Below are positions 9,311 to 19,031 of a DNA stretch of 64,000 nucleotides, one piece after another. The stretch's first letter is position 1; every line of letters begins with the position of its first letter. Made by a program: the position numbers and the translations under genes. Source of the DNA: Hyphomicrobiales bacterium (GTDB taxonomy: Bacteria > Pseudomonadota > Alphaproteobacteria > Rhizobiales > Xanthobacteraceae); assembly GCA_009377695.1 (NCBI GenBank), contig WHTP01000006.1, positions 1-64,000 on the forward strand. The letters are read 5' to 3'. The notes beneath the pieces are model-generated. The model saw nothing but the letters and a program-made list of their open reading frames with translations. It did no database searches and had not been told where the DNA came from.

Positions 9311-9910
9311 AGAGAATCGGGACGGTGTCAATCCCCGCCGGATACCATTACCGCATGGGAAACCCGACGGGCCCCAGCCACTGCGCAAAAATACTGGGCA
9401 AGAATCGGGCTGAGGAAAACGCCGCGGAAAGCAGCGGAAAACAAATGCGGTCAACGACGCTGAGCGTCCTCTGTCAGTTGGTTAGCCTAGGCGGGATCGA
9501 TCGACGATCTCTACGCGAAGAAGCTGCAGGTCGGTTCGCTCGGCTCCGGCGCGGGTGGCAACCATCGATCCGCTCGCCCTTGCGGCGCTGCTCGGTTCGC
9601 CGCCCGACCTGTCGCCGGCGGCGACATGCGATGCTGCCGTGCGCATGAAACACACGGCCGCAACAACGGCGATTTCAAACAAGGACAAGGTGGTTGACCT
9701 GACCAAGTAGCGCGCGCTGGCGCCTACGACCGCAAGGCGTGATTCCTGAACGAACGTTTAGGTCATCCTGAATTGATTGTCAGAAAATGCGCCGCATTCG
9801 GCACCTCTTGCGATTCAGGAAACGGTTTAACGATTCATACCGTAATGTTTCTGCTAGCATTCGCTCAGGATGGGGGAGTCTAAATTCGTAGTCGTGAATG
9901 GAGGACACCC

Positions 9911-10457
9911 ATGAGAAAGGCTTTGTTGTCGCTCGCCGCCGCTGCGATCGTGGTTGCGGCCAGTATTGACACCGCAGATGCGCAACGACGCGGAGGTCCT
10001 GGATTCCACGGCGGAGGTGGCTTCCGCGGTGGCCCTGCATTCCGCGGAGGCGGTGGCCCCGCATTCCGGGGCGGTGGGCCCGTATTCCGGGGCGGCGGTG
10101 GCCGCGTATTCCGAGGAGGCGGCGTCGCATTCCGCGGTGGCGGACGAGGTATCCGTCGCGCCGGATGGGTCGGCAGACCGGCCTTCCACGGCCGCCGCTG
10201 GGCCGGCGGACCGCGGTGGGTCGGCGGCCATCGGTGGAACCGTCATCGCTGGCGGGGACCGCGGCGCTTCGTGCGCTTTGGTATCGGAGCCGGATTTGTC
10301 GGTGCGTATCCCTACTACGCGAGCTACTACGGCGGCTGCCGCCGGTGGCGGCTCCTCCCCACGCCGTGGGGAACCGCAGTGGCGGCTGGTCAATGTCTGC
10401 TATGCGCCGATCGCCTACGGCCCATATCCCGTCGGATTCTACGGCGCCGCCTGGTGA
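9911..10457 (+). pseudogene. Gly-rich secreted hypothetical protein, probable +1 frameshift near 10369-10374
   Basis: Signal peptide MRKALLSLAAAAIVVAASIDTADAQ then RGGGG repeats; frame 1 ends PTPWG|TAV..., while the next frame continues PQWRLVNVCYAPIAYGPYPVGFYGAAW* ending at 10457, before the terminator; unshifted ORF reads through the terminator to 10516. Confidence 0.6.
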
Positions 10458-10486
10458 GAGTGCGACAGTATCGCCGCACATTCGAC

Positions 10487-10514
10487 CCGCCGGGCGTTGC
10501 CCGGCGGTTTTTTT
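10487..10514 (+). terminator. Rho-independent terminator (ccgccgggc-gtt-gcccggcgg-ttttttt)
   Basis: Perfect 9-bp stem plus T-run. Confidence 0.85.
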
Positions 10515-10550
10515 GAATCCATAAGTCGCCCGCCAAGACGCCGACAGACC

Positions 10551-10714
10551 AGTACTGCGATTCAGACCTCTGCGACATTGTTGCAGCGAGTCTGACATGC
10601 GGACGTCTGAACCAAAGCCACACTCGATTCAAAGAGTTGCTATGTCCTTCGATTCCGAAGCTCGTATACGAGGCAGTTGCGAAACCGTACGAGCTTCGGA
10701 ATCGGGACACGAGC
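10551..10714. repeat. Composite A+B CTAGTG-type palindromes (A degenerate, B at 10639-10714)
   Basis: Shares atgcggac-tctgaacc-aagccacactcgattcaaagagttgct and ttccgaagctcg/cgagcttcggaatcgggacac with the 1846-2010 block. Confidence 0.75.
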
Positions 10715-10733
10715 GCGGCGGCTTGCTCGGGTG

Positions 10734-11141
10734 ATGCTGATGGTGATGCTCCTGGGATTCCTGATTTCGCTCGCCGCCGGCTGGACGATCGCGGCCGCCG
10801 ACGCATTATTCCGCGCCGAGGAACGGCCGGGCATCTTCCGTGGGACAGCGGGGATGATCCTGCTGCTAATCACCGCGGCGGTCGGCGGCCTGACCATTGC
10901 TGGCGCAGTGATCTGGTTCCTGCAGTCGATGATCTCAGCGGCGGTGGTGGTCATCCTCGCCGGCGGCTTGGTGGTTGGTGGCGCGGCCTCCAAGAAGCTG
11001 CATGTGAATGCAGCGGGAGATGCCAACCGCATGATGCTGGGCTTTGCCGTCCTGCTCGTCCTTTACGCCCTGGTCTGGACCTATCTGCCGCCGCCACCGG
11101 CTCCGCCGGAAGCGCCGGCCGCCGTGCCTACCTCAAAATAG
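10734..11141 (+). CDS. Small membrane protein of unknown function
   Basis: Several hydrophobic segments; start placed after the repeat (MLMVMLLGFLISLAAGW). Confidence 0.6.
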   Translation: MLMVMLLGFLISLAAGWTIAAADALFRAEERPGIFRGTAGMILLLITAAVGGLTIAGAVIWFLQSMISAAVVVILAGGLVVGGAASKKLHVNAAGDANRMMLGFAVLLVLYALVWTYLPPPPAPPEAPAAVPTSK

Positions 11142-11278
11142 CATCCTGAAAATAGCGTCCTGGTGGACTTCCCAAGGGCTTTCTGCTATTGGCGCGCTCC
11201 AGAAGCGGCGCTTTGTGGCTTTATTCCACTCCGCCGCACCCAGGAACTCAACTCGTTCGATTTGAAAGGGAACGCCGC

Positions 11279-11548
11279 GTGCAGGTTCTCGTCCGTGATA
11301 ACAACGTCGACCAAGCTCTCAAGGCGCTTAAGAAAAAGATGCAGCGCGAGGGCATCTTCCGCGAGATGAAGCTTCGCGGCCACTACGAAAAGCCTTCCGA
11401 GAAGAAGGCCCGCGAACGGGCGGAAGCGATCCGCCGGGCCCGCAAGCTCGCCCGCAAGCGTCTGCAGCGCGAAGGCCTGCTGCCCATGAAGCCCAAAGTG
11501 GTCCCCGGTGGACCGGCCCGCGGCGCTCCGCGCCGGCCGAGCTTCTAA
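11279..11548 (+). CDS. rpsU: 30S ribosomal protein S21
   Basis: GTG start, [56 protein letters not shown]. Confidence 0.96.
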   Translation: MQVLVRDNNVDQALKALKKKMQREGIFREMKLRGHYEKPSEKKARERAEAIRRARKLARKRLQREGLLPMKPKVVPGGPARGAPRRPSF

Positions 11549-11576
11549 CCCGTTTTCCTATTCGGCATTTTTTGAA

Positions 11577-11603
11577 GCGTGGGCCCCTGGCCCGCGCCTT
11601 TTT
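11577..11603 (+). terminator. Rho-independent terminator downstream of rpsU
   Basis: gcgtgggcc-cct-ggcccgcgc followed by ctttttg. Confidence 0.75.
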
Positions 11604-11613
11604 GCTTTGGGCA

Positions 11614-12420
11614 TCAGTTGAATTTTTCCGCCACAAAAGCCCTGGCCGTTGCGACTGCGCCAAACGAGCCCAGGTCTTCGTGCTGGCCGCCAGCGATACG
11701 CACGAAGCGCTTGGGCGACGTGATTACTTTGTAGAGATTTTCCCCGGACGCGATTGGCACGATCTCGTCGAGGTCGCCGTGCATGATGAGGACCGGCGCC
11801 TTAACTTTGGCCACGCGCAGGTCGGAACGGAACTGGTCCTTCATCAGAAGCCGTACCGGCAGGAACGGATAGACGCCGGCGGCGATATCGACCGCCGAGA
11901 GAAATGGCGCTTCGAGCACGACGCGCGCCACCGGACGCTCCGACGCCAGCGCGATCGCGACGCCGGAGCCAAGCGACTCGCCCCACAGCACGGTCCGCTC
12001 GGCACCATAGCGCTTCACGGCGAAGTCATACGCGGCGCGCGCATCGTCGATCAGGCCGGCTTCGCTCGGGCGGCCGGTCGAGCCGGCATAGCCTCGATAG
12101 CTCAGCGCCACGAGCCCCTCGCCCTGTGCCGTCAATTCGCGGAAGCGATCGACGCGGTAGCGCAGTGCGCCGCCATTGCCGTGGAAATAGAGCCAGACCG
12201 GACGGCCGCCGTCGCGCGGCGGGATGTGCCACACGATAACGCGTGCGCCGCCTGCCGCGTCGAGCACCACCTCCTCCGCCTGCGTCAGGCCAGCGTCGGC
12301 AGGCAGCGTGCGGAAGGTCTCCGGGAAATACATCAGCCCACGCTGAGCCACGTACATCAGCGCCATCAGAGCGATGTAACCGGTCGCCAGGAAAATCAGG
12401 AACCACTTCCATCCGGCCAT
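11614..12420 (-). CDS. Alpha/beta hydrolase, membrane-anchored
   Basis: N-terminal TM MAGWKWFLIFLATGYIALMALMYVAQ; GNGG and GESLGSG nucleophile-elbow motif; C-terminal H (GGQHEDLG). Confidence 0.88.
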   Translation of the reverse strand: MAGWKWFLIFLATGYIALMALMYVAQRGLMYFPETFRTLPADAGLTQAEEVVLDAAGGARVIVWHIPPRDGGRPVWLYFHGNGGALRYRVDRFRELTAQGEGLVALSYRGYAGSTGRPSEAGLIDDARAAYDFAVKRYGAERTVLWGESLGSGVAIALASERPVARVVLEAPFLSAVDIAAGVYPFLPVRLLMKDQFRSDLRVAKVKAPVLIMHGDLDEIVPIASGENLYKVITSPKRFVRIAGGQHEDLGSFGAVATARAFVAEKFN

Positions 12421-12526
12421 GAGGCGTCCATTGCGGCGTCCGTGCGACACCCCCGGGTCGCCCGGGAACCGGTTCCCGAGCGTGGGCGTTGGCTTGTCAG
12501 TTCTCGCTTCTGAAGAGGACGATGCC

Positions 12527-12760
12527 ATGGCGACGATGGTGAAGGGAACGGAAGAGCAATTGAAGCACGCCCTGGGGGCGGGAGTGGTGCAGATCTGGAG
12601 CTACCTTCCACCGGACGTCCAGCACGAGCTGTTCGAGGAGGCGATCACCTGCCTCGGCGAGCCGATGCGACACCCGCTGGCGCTGTTCCTGCACGACCAT
12701 CATGTCCGCACGGATTTTCGGACTCGAGGCATGCTGGAGCCGGACAGCCTCGGAGGCTAA
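12527..12760 (+). CDS. Hypothetical protein (77 aa)
   Basis: MATMVKGTEEQLKHALGAGVVQIWSYLPPDVQHELFEEAITCLGEPMRHPLALFLHDHH, coherent polar/hydrophobic pattern, divergent from the hydrolase. Confidence 0.55.
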   Translation: MATMVKGTEEQLKHALGAGVVQIWSYLPPDVQHELFEEAITCLGEPMRHPLALFLHDHHVRTDFRTRGMLEPDSLGG

Positions 12761-12945
12761 TTGCAAAATGACGACGCGTCCGTGACGGCGCCGACCCTCG
12801 CGGCCCGTCAATGGCCAAATTTCCCCTCAAAATTCTGCAAAGAATTTATCCGACCATGTCGATTCCGCCGATCTCCCTTCGTCGTGACGACGGAGCCCGG
12901 CCTCTCGCCACTCCATTCCGGGCCGCAACACAAAGGAGATTGGCA

Positions 12946-13356
12946 ATGCGCTTCATGATCTTGGTCAAAGCCAGCAAGGAATCCGAAGCCGGCGTCATGC
13001 CGTCACAGGACCTGCTCACCGCCATGGCGGACTATCACGAGCAACTGGCCAAAGCCGGCGTGCTGCTCGACGGCAACGGACTGCACCCGTCATCCAAGGG
13101 ATGGCGGTTCACCTGGTCCGGCGGCAAGAAGACCTACACCGACGGCCCCTTCACCGAAGGCAAAGAGCTCGTGGCCGGCTACACGATGATCCAGGTAAAG
13201 TCGAAGGAAGAGGCGTTGGAATGGACCAAGCGCTTTCCCAATCCCGGCGTCATGGACGGTGGGATCGAGGTCCGCCCGATGTTCGAGCTGGAAGATTTCA
13301 CGCCCGGGGAAGCCATCGACCGCTTCCGCGAGATGGGCCTCGCGACGACGAAATAG
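12946..13356 (+). CDS. YCII/DGPF-domain protein
   Basis: MRFMILVKASKESEAG...YTDGPFTEGKELVAGYTMIQVKS: DGPF motif. Confidence 0.92.
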   Translation: MRFMILVKASKESEAGVMPSQDLLTAMADYHEQLAKAGVLLDGNGLHPSSKGWRFTWSGGKKTYTDGPFTEGKELVAGYTMIQVKSKEEALEWTKRFPNPGVMDGGIEVRPMFELEDFTPGEAIDRFREMGLATTK

Positions 13357-13475
13357 CGACAAACAGAAAATCGAACGACATGTCGACCGACCGGACCGTC
13401 GTTCGACGTGACAGCGGAAGCTGCTGCTGACATGGCAGCAAGCCCGCCTTGCAACCGAACCATCAGGAGAGAGAC

Positions 13476-13910
13476 ATGCGTATCTTGGGAATGCTGAGAG
13501 CCGATGCTTCGTCCGAAGCCGCCGCACCACCGAGCAAGGAGCTCATGGAGCGGATGGGCACCTTCATCGAGGAAGTCATGAAGGCCGGAGTGCTGCTTTC
13601 GACCGACGGGCTGCTTCCGAGTTCAAAAGGCAAGCGGGTGAAGCTCGCGAACGGCAAGGTCACCATCACCGATGGTCCCTTCACGGAATCGAAGGAGCTG
13701 GTCGCCTCTTATGCCCTATTCCAGGTCAACTCGATGGACGAGGCGATCCTGTGGACGAAGCGCTTCCTCGAGGTGCTGGGCCAAGGCGAGTGCGAGCTGC
13801 GCCCGATCTTCGATGCCACGGATTTCTCACCCGACGTCTTCTCGCCGGAACAGGCGGCGCGCGAGGAAGCCTGGCGCCAGGAGATGGATCGGAAGCTGAC
13901 GAAACAATAG
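13476..13910 (+). CDS. YCII/DGPF-domain protein
   Basis: MRILGMLRADASSEAA...TITDGPFTESKELVASYALFQVNS: DGPF motif. Confidence 0.92.
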   Translation: MRILGMLRADASSEAAAPPSKELMERMGTFIEEVMKAGVLLSTDGLLPSSKGKRVKLANGKVTITDGPFTESKELVASYALFQVNSMDEAILWTKRFLEVLGQGECELRPIFDATDFSPDVFSPEQAAREEAWRQEMDRKLTKQ

Positions 13911-13952
13911 GCGGCATTGCCGACGGCCGCGTGCCTGCGCTTCGACGATGGT

Positions 13953-13981
13953 GTATCGGTAGCCGCCATGGCTACCGATAC
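13953..13981 (+). promoter_or_regulatory. 12-bp-arm hairpin overlapping the sigma factor start codon
   Basis: gtatcggtagcc-gccat-ggctaccgatac, perfect arms; ATG at 13968-13970 lies at the loop/stem junction. Confidence 0.55.
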
Positions 13982-15296
13982 GACCGATACACTAACGGCC
14001 GAGATTCATCGCGCGATCGACGCGGTCTGGCGGATCGAACAGGCGAAGCTGATCGCCGGACTCGCGCGCATGGTGCGCGATGTTGGCCTCGCCGAGGAGC
14101 TGGCGCAGGATGCGCTGGTCGCCGCCCTCGAACAGTGGCCGGCGTCGGGCATTCCGGATAAGCCCGGCGCGTGGCTGATGACCACCGCGAAGCATCGGGC
14201 GATCGACCGGCTGCGACGGCACAAGCTCGCGGAACGCAAGCACGCCGAGATCGGCCGCGAGCTTGAAGGGGAGCAGGATACGCCCCTGCAGCAGATCGAC
14301 GAGGCGCTCGACGATGATATCGGCGACGACCTCCTGCGCCTCATGTTCACCGCGTGCCACCCGGTGCTGTCGACCGAGGCGCGGGTTGCGCTGACGCTCC
14401 GTCTGATCGGCGGCCTCACCACCGATGAGATCGCACGCGCGTTCCTGGTGCCGGAGCCGACGGTCGCGCAACGCCTGGTTCGCGCGAAGCGCGCCCTCAC
14501 CGAGCAACGCATTCCGTTCGAAGTGCCGCGCGGCGCTGATCGCGTGGAGCGGCTCTCGTCGGTGCTTGAAGTCCTCTATCTCGTATTCAACGAGGGCTAT
14601 ACCGCGACCGCGGGCGACGACTGGATGCGGCCGCAGCTCTGCGAGGAGGCGTTGCGTCTTGGCCGCATCCTCGCCGGCCTCGCTCCCGGCGAGCCCGAGG
14701 TGCATAGCCTGGTGGCGCTGATGGAAATCCAGGCCTCGCGTCTTGGCGCGCGGACGGGTCCGTCGGGCGAGCCGATACTCCTGCTCGACCAGAACCGCGC
14801 CCGCTGGAATCAGCTCCTCATCCGCTGCGGTCTTGCCGCGCTGGAGCGAGCCGAGGACTGTGCGCGCCCGCAGGGACAAGCTCCTGGCTCCTACGCGTTG
14901 CAGGCCGCGATCGCCGCCTGCCATGCGCGTGCGCGTACACCGGAGGAGACGGATTGGCTGCGGATGGTCGGGCTTTACGGCGCGCTCGCCGAACTGGCGC
15001 CCTCCCCGGTCGTCGATCTCAACCGGGCGGTGGCGCTCTCGTTCGCCTTCGGTCCGGAGGCCGGGCTCACGCTGGTCGACGCGATCGGCGCCGAGCCGGC
15101 GCTGAAGAATTATCATCTGCTGCCGGGCGTGCGTGGCGACCTGCTGGTGAAGCTCGGCCGCCATCGGGAGGCGCGCGCCGAGTTCGAGCGCGCCGCATCA
15201 CTGACGCGCAACGAACGCGAGCGCGCCTTGTTGCTCGGTCGGGCCGCCGAATGCGAGAAAAACGCAGCGGCCGCGCAGCAGGACGATACGCGATGA
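13968..15296 (+). CDS. ECF RNA polymerase sigma factor, ECF42-like (sigma-70 region 2/4 plus C-terminal TPR-like extension)
   Basis: RIEQAKLIAGLARMVRDVGLAEELAQDALVAALEQWP...AWLMTTAKHRAIDRLRR...LTLRLIGGLTTDEIARAFLVPEPTVAQRLVRAKRAL; long C-terminal domain; adjacent to DGPF genes. Confidence 0.9.
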   Translation: MATDTTDTLTAEIHRAIDAVWRIEQAKLIAGLARMVRDVGLAEELAQDALVAALEQWPASGIPDKPGAWLMTTAKHRAIDRLRRHKLAERKHAEIGRELEGEQDTPLQQIDEALDDDIGDDLLRLMFTACHPVLSTEARVALTLRLIGGLTTDEIARAFLVPEPTVAQRLVRAKRALTEQRIPFEVPRGADRVERLSSVLEVLYLVFNEGYTATAGDDWMRPQLCEEALRLGRILAGLAPGEPEVHSLVALMEIQASRLGARTGPSGEPILLLDQNRARWNQLLIRCGLAALERAEDCARPQGQAPGSYALQAAIAACHARARTPEETDWLRMVGLYGALAELAPSPVVDLNRAVALSFAFGPEAGLTLVDAIGAEPALKNYHLLPGVRGDLLVKLGRHREARAEFERAASLTRNERERALLLGRAAECEKNAAAAQQDDTR

Positions 15297-15871
15297 CCCG
15301 GCAGACTAACCACAAAGGCGGATCTTGACTCCAACGCCATCGAAGCCCGCTGGAGCGACACAAAAAAGGCCATCGAAAAGGTCCGCTTTTGCGGCCAATC
15401 CTCGGCTGGGCCAAAGCCGGCCTTCAAAAAGCTGCAGGATTTCGAATGCAGGATCGCGCACGAGGGTAGGAATGCTAATTTTCTTAATTTTGGCAGAAAA
15501 ATGCGCTGTTCGATTGTCGACCAATGCGGAACGCGGCCGGAGTGTTCGTACAACTACCACGCAACAGTTGCGGATGCCGCGTCAAAACGCCACTGGCTAA
15601 CCTCCCGACATAAGCAATCCAGGCCGGGCCCCTCTGGCAGCTCAACACGAGCTGCGATGTCGGACTGGACGTCAGGGAGTGGCCCGGTTGACCCCCATTC
15701 GCAAGACGCAGGAAGCGTCCAAAAATAATACGACGACGGTGTTGCACGGCTGCGCACGCCGTCGGTGAGAACGTTCGTCAACTGAGCACTCGCTCTGGCT
15801 GCTTCAATCCTGCCTGATCGTCGATTGCTTGATCGACGATTCGATCCGTTGGGAGCCAAGGAAGAGCGCTC

Positions 15872-18793
15872 ATGAACGTGCAATCGAATCCGGCCCGCTT
15901 TGAATCGGGACACGGCAGTCCGCAACCGGCTCAGAACGGTACAGTAGCCTCCGCCAATCCCCACAGCAAACCTGCCGAAACCGTCTTGCTGGAGCTTAGC
16001 TCCGACGCTGCGCGTGGCTTGAGCCGCGACGAGGCGAGACGACGGCTTGAGCAATGCGGCCCGAACGAGCTCAAGAGCGCTCCGGAAACGCCGTGGTGGA
16101 AGCGGCTCCTCGAGCAGTTCGAAAATGTCCTGGTTATCATCCTGCTCGTCGCCATCGTCATCTCGGTGATCGAATGGCTGCTGCAGGACCCGCGTGAATC
16201 CGCGCTGCCTTATGAAGCGATCGTAATCACGATCATTGTTGTGCTCAACGCGATCCTCGGCTACGTACAGGAGTCACGCGCCGAAAAATCGGTGCGTGCC
16301 CTGATGGCGTTGGCGGCTCCCGAGGCAACTGTCGTACGCGACAGCGAACGCCAGCGCATCCCCGCGCGCGACATCGTTCCCGGCGAGGTCGTCCTCATTG
16401 AAGCGGGCGACAAGGTCCCGGCGGACGCGCGCCTCATCGAAGACGCCAATCTCCACACCGACGAGGCGCCGCTGACCGGTGAAAGCATGCCAGTCACCAA
16501 GAATCCGCGCCCCTTGAGCGCAGACATCGGCCTGGGCGACCGCGTCAACATGCTGTTCGCCGGCACCGTCGCGACCTACGGGCGTGGCCGTGCCGTGGTC
16601 GTCGCCACCGGCATGCAGACCGAAGTCGGTAAGATTGCGGGATTGCTCGAAGCAGCGGAGAACGAGCCGACACCGCTCCAGCAAGAGCTCGACCGTACCG
16701 GTAAGCGCCTGACCGTCGTCATGCTGGGCATCTGCGCCCTGGTGTTCGCCGCCGGCTTGTTAAGCGCTAAAGCGTTCACGCTCAATGTTGTGCTGAGCAT
16801 GTTCCTGTTCGCCGTTGCCCTGGCGGTTGCCGCCATTCCGGAGGCACTGCCGGCCATCGTTACGATCGGCTTGAGCCTCGGTGTACGGCGGATGGCTGCG
16901 GCCCACGCCATCGTGCGCAAGCTCCCGGCGATCGAGACACTCGGCGCCGCAACCGTCATTTGCTCGGATAAGACCGGCACGCTCACGCGCAACGAGATGA
17001 CGGTGCGCGCGATCTTCTGCGCCGGCTCCGTGATCGAAGTGGGCGGTTCGGGCTACATCCCAGAAGGCGCTTTCACCTGTGAGGGCAAGCCGCTCCCCGC
17101 CGACGGATTCGTTCGCCGTGGCGTCGAGCAGACCCTGATGGCGGCAGCGCTCGTGAACGACGCGGCGCTCACTAACAGCGAGGGCCGCTGGAGCGTGCAA
17201 GGCGATCCGACCGAAGGTGCGCTGGTGGTCGCCGCGCGCAAGTTCGGCATCACCGAACAGACCTTGGCCCTGCATCGGCGCGTCGCGGAAATTCCGTTCA
17301 CCTCCGAGCGGAAGCGCCACACGACTGTTCATGCTGATCCGGAGAGAAACAACGATCTCCGGATCATGGTCAAGGGTGCGCCGGAGATCATGTTGTCGCG
17401 GTGCCGCTTGGTGATGCAGCAAGGCCGGCCGGTCGCGCTCAGCGACGAGGCGCGTGCCGACATCGCGAAGCGCAATGACGCGCTTGCCAGCCAAGCACTG
17501 CGCGTGCTCGCGATCGCGACCCGCAGCATACCGGCCGCTACCCTGGGCATCGACCCGAAGATGCCGGTATCGGATATCGAGCTGCCGGAATCGATCGAGG
17601 AGGGTCTCATCCTGCTCGGCCTGATTGGCATGATCGATCCTCCGCGCACGGAGGTGAAGGATGCCGTCGCCGTCGCACGGCGGGCTCACATCCGCACCGT
17701 CATGATCACCGGCGACCATCCGGCGACTGCGGCGGCGATTGCGTGGGAACTTAACATCCTCGAGCAAGGATCGCGGGTCGTGACCGGCACGGACCTGCGC
17801 AATATGGACGACGCACAGCTCGATAGCATCGTCGAAGACGTGCGCGTGTTCGCCCGCGTCGACCCCGACCACAAGCTTCGTATCGTTCAGGCGCTGCAGC
17901 GCAAAGGCCATATCGCCGCCATGACCGGCGATGGCATCAACGATGCCCCTGCCCTGAAGACCGCCAATGTCGGTATCGCCATGGGCATCACCGGAACGGA
18001 TGTCTCGAAGGAAGCCGCCGATATCGTGCTCACCGACGACAACTACGCCAGTATCGTGAGGGCTATCGAGGAAGGCCGTGGCGTCTATGACAATATCCAG
18101 AAGTATCTGCTCTACCTGCTCTCAACCAACTCCGGCGAACTGATGACGATGTTTGCCGGCGTGATGTTTGCCGCAATGCTTGGTCTCATCTCGGCCGATC
18201 TCGGGCTGTTCCTGCCGCTGCTCGCAGCACAACTGCTATGGATCAACCTCGTCACCGATGGGCCGCCGGCGCTGGCTCTCGGCATCGACCCCAAGGATGG
18301 CGAGGTCATGAAAAGGCCGCCCCGCAGACACGGCTCGGGCATCCTCCTGAACGAGGACTGGGTGCGCCTCGGCTGCGTCGGACTCCTGATGATGATCGGA
18401 ACGGTTGCGGTTCTCGACGCCTATTATCCGGGCGGATTTTTCACACTGTTCGCCACCGGAACGGGACCCAACGCCTACGACGAGGCACACGCTCGTACCA
18501 TGGCATTCACGACGCTGATGATGTACCAGCTCTTCGACGTCTACAACTGCCGCTCGCGCAGGCGCAGCGCCTTTAGCGGCTTCCTCGAAAACAAATGGTT
18601 GCTGGTCGCGATCGCCTTCGCGCTGGGCGTCCATGTTCTGGTGGTGTACGTGCCGTTCCTGCAGGCGGCATTCCATACGGTGGCGCTCACTGCGCGAGAT
18701 TGGGTGATCGCGGCCACCGTCTCGGCGTCGTTACTGGTTGCAATGGAGATCGCGAAGCTGTTCTTACGCCGACTGCGGCCGGTACCGGCCTGA
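15872..18793 (+). CDS. Cation-translocating P-type ATPase (type II, Ca2+/monovalent cation-like)
   Basis: DEAPLTGESMPVTKN, ICSDKTGTLTRNEMTV, MTGDGINDAPALKTANVGIAMG. Confidence 0.95.
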   Translation: MNVQSNPARFESGHGSPQPAQNGTVASANPHSKPAETVLLELSSDAARGLSRDEARRRLEQCGPNELKSAPETPWWKRLLEQFENVLVIILLVAIVISVIEWLLQDPRESALPYEAIVITIIVVLNAILGYVQESRAEKSVRALMALAAPEATVVRDSERQRIPARDIVPGEVVLIEAGDKVPADARLIEDANLHTDEAPLTGESMPVTKNPRPLSADIGLGDRVNMLFAGTVATYGRGRAVVVATGMQTEVGKIAGLLEAAENEPTPLQQELDRTGKRLTVVMLGICALVFAAGLLSAKAFTLNVVLSMFLFAVALAVAAIPEALPAIVTIGLSLGVRRMAAAHAIVRKLPAIETLGAATVICSDKTGTLTRNEMTVRAIFCAGSVIEVGGSGYIPEGAFTCEGKPLPADGFVRRGVEQTLMAAALVNDAALTNSEGRWSVQGDPTEGALVVAARKFGITEQTLALHRRVAEIPFTSERKRHTTVHADPERNNDLRIMVKGAPEIMLSRCRLVMQQGRPVALSDEARADIAKRNDALASQALRVLAIATRSIPAATLGIDPKMPVSDIELPESIEEGLILLGLIGMIDPPRTEVKDAVAVARRAHIRTVMITGDHPATAAAIAWELNILEQGSRVVTGTDLRNMDDAQLDSIVEDVRVFARVDPDHKLRIVQALQRKGHIAAMTGDGINDAPALKTANVGIAMGITGTDVSKEAADIVLTDDNYASIVRAIEEGRGVYDNIQKYLLYLLSTNSGELMTMFAGVMFAAMLGLISADLGLFLPLLAAQLLWINLVTDGPPALALGIDPKDGEVMKRPPRRHGSGILLNEDWVRLGCVGLLMMIGTVAVLDAYYPGGFFTLFATGTGPNAYDEAHARTMAFTTLMMYQLFDVYNCRSRRRSAFSGFLENKWLLVAIAFALGVHVLVVYVPFLQAAFHTVALTARDWVIAATVSASLLVAMEIAKLFLRRLRPVPA

Positions 18794-18840
18794 AGCGAAT
18801 CCATTGCGATAGGCGAGCGCGCGATGGAACTCGTCGGTGC

Positions 18841-19031
18841 CGACGTGACCGGCACCTGCAAAGGCTATTTTGCCAAGACGACACCGGCGATACGCGCCGA
18901 TCCGAGCTTCGACCACGGTGCGTTGGTGTACCTTGTCGATACCGACGGGCAATATATCGGCTTCTTCCCGCCCGGTACCCCGGCCGAACGCATAGTGGAG
19001 GTGCTTCGGCCGAAACTCGCCGCCCCGACGC
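18841..19031 (+). pseudogene. SCO1/SenC C-terminal fragment (duplicated copy of the 3' part of the 20375-21004 gene)
   Basis: Ungapped alignment with 20806-20996 at an offset of 1965 bp, about 16 differences by eye; translation YFAKTTPAIRADPSFDHGALVYLVDTDGQYIGFFPPGTPAERIVEVLRPKLAA. Confidence 0.8.

Noticed and set aside
9482-9720. Possible short gene (e.g. GTG at 9555: VATIDPLALAALLGSPPDLSPAATCDAAVRMKHTAATTAISNKDKVVDLTK)
   Set aside because: No recognisable family or convincing RBS; probably degenerate intergenic sequence
13992-15164. 390-aa minus-strand ORF
   Set aside because: Antisense shadow of the ECF sigma factor
15300-15730. Short ORFs 15325-15600, 15501-15728, 15484-15747
   Set aside because: Low-quality translations, overlapping on both strands, no domain; treated as non-coding
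16760-17911. 383-aa minus-strand ORF
   Set aside because: Antisense shadow of the P-type ATPase
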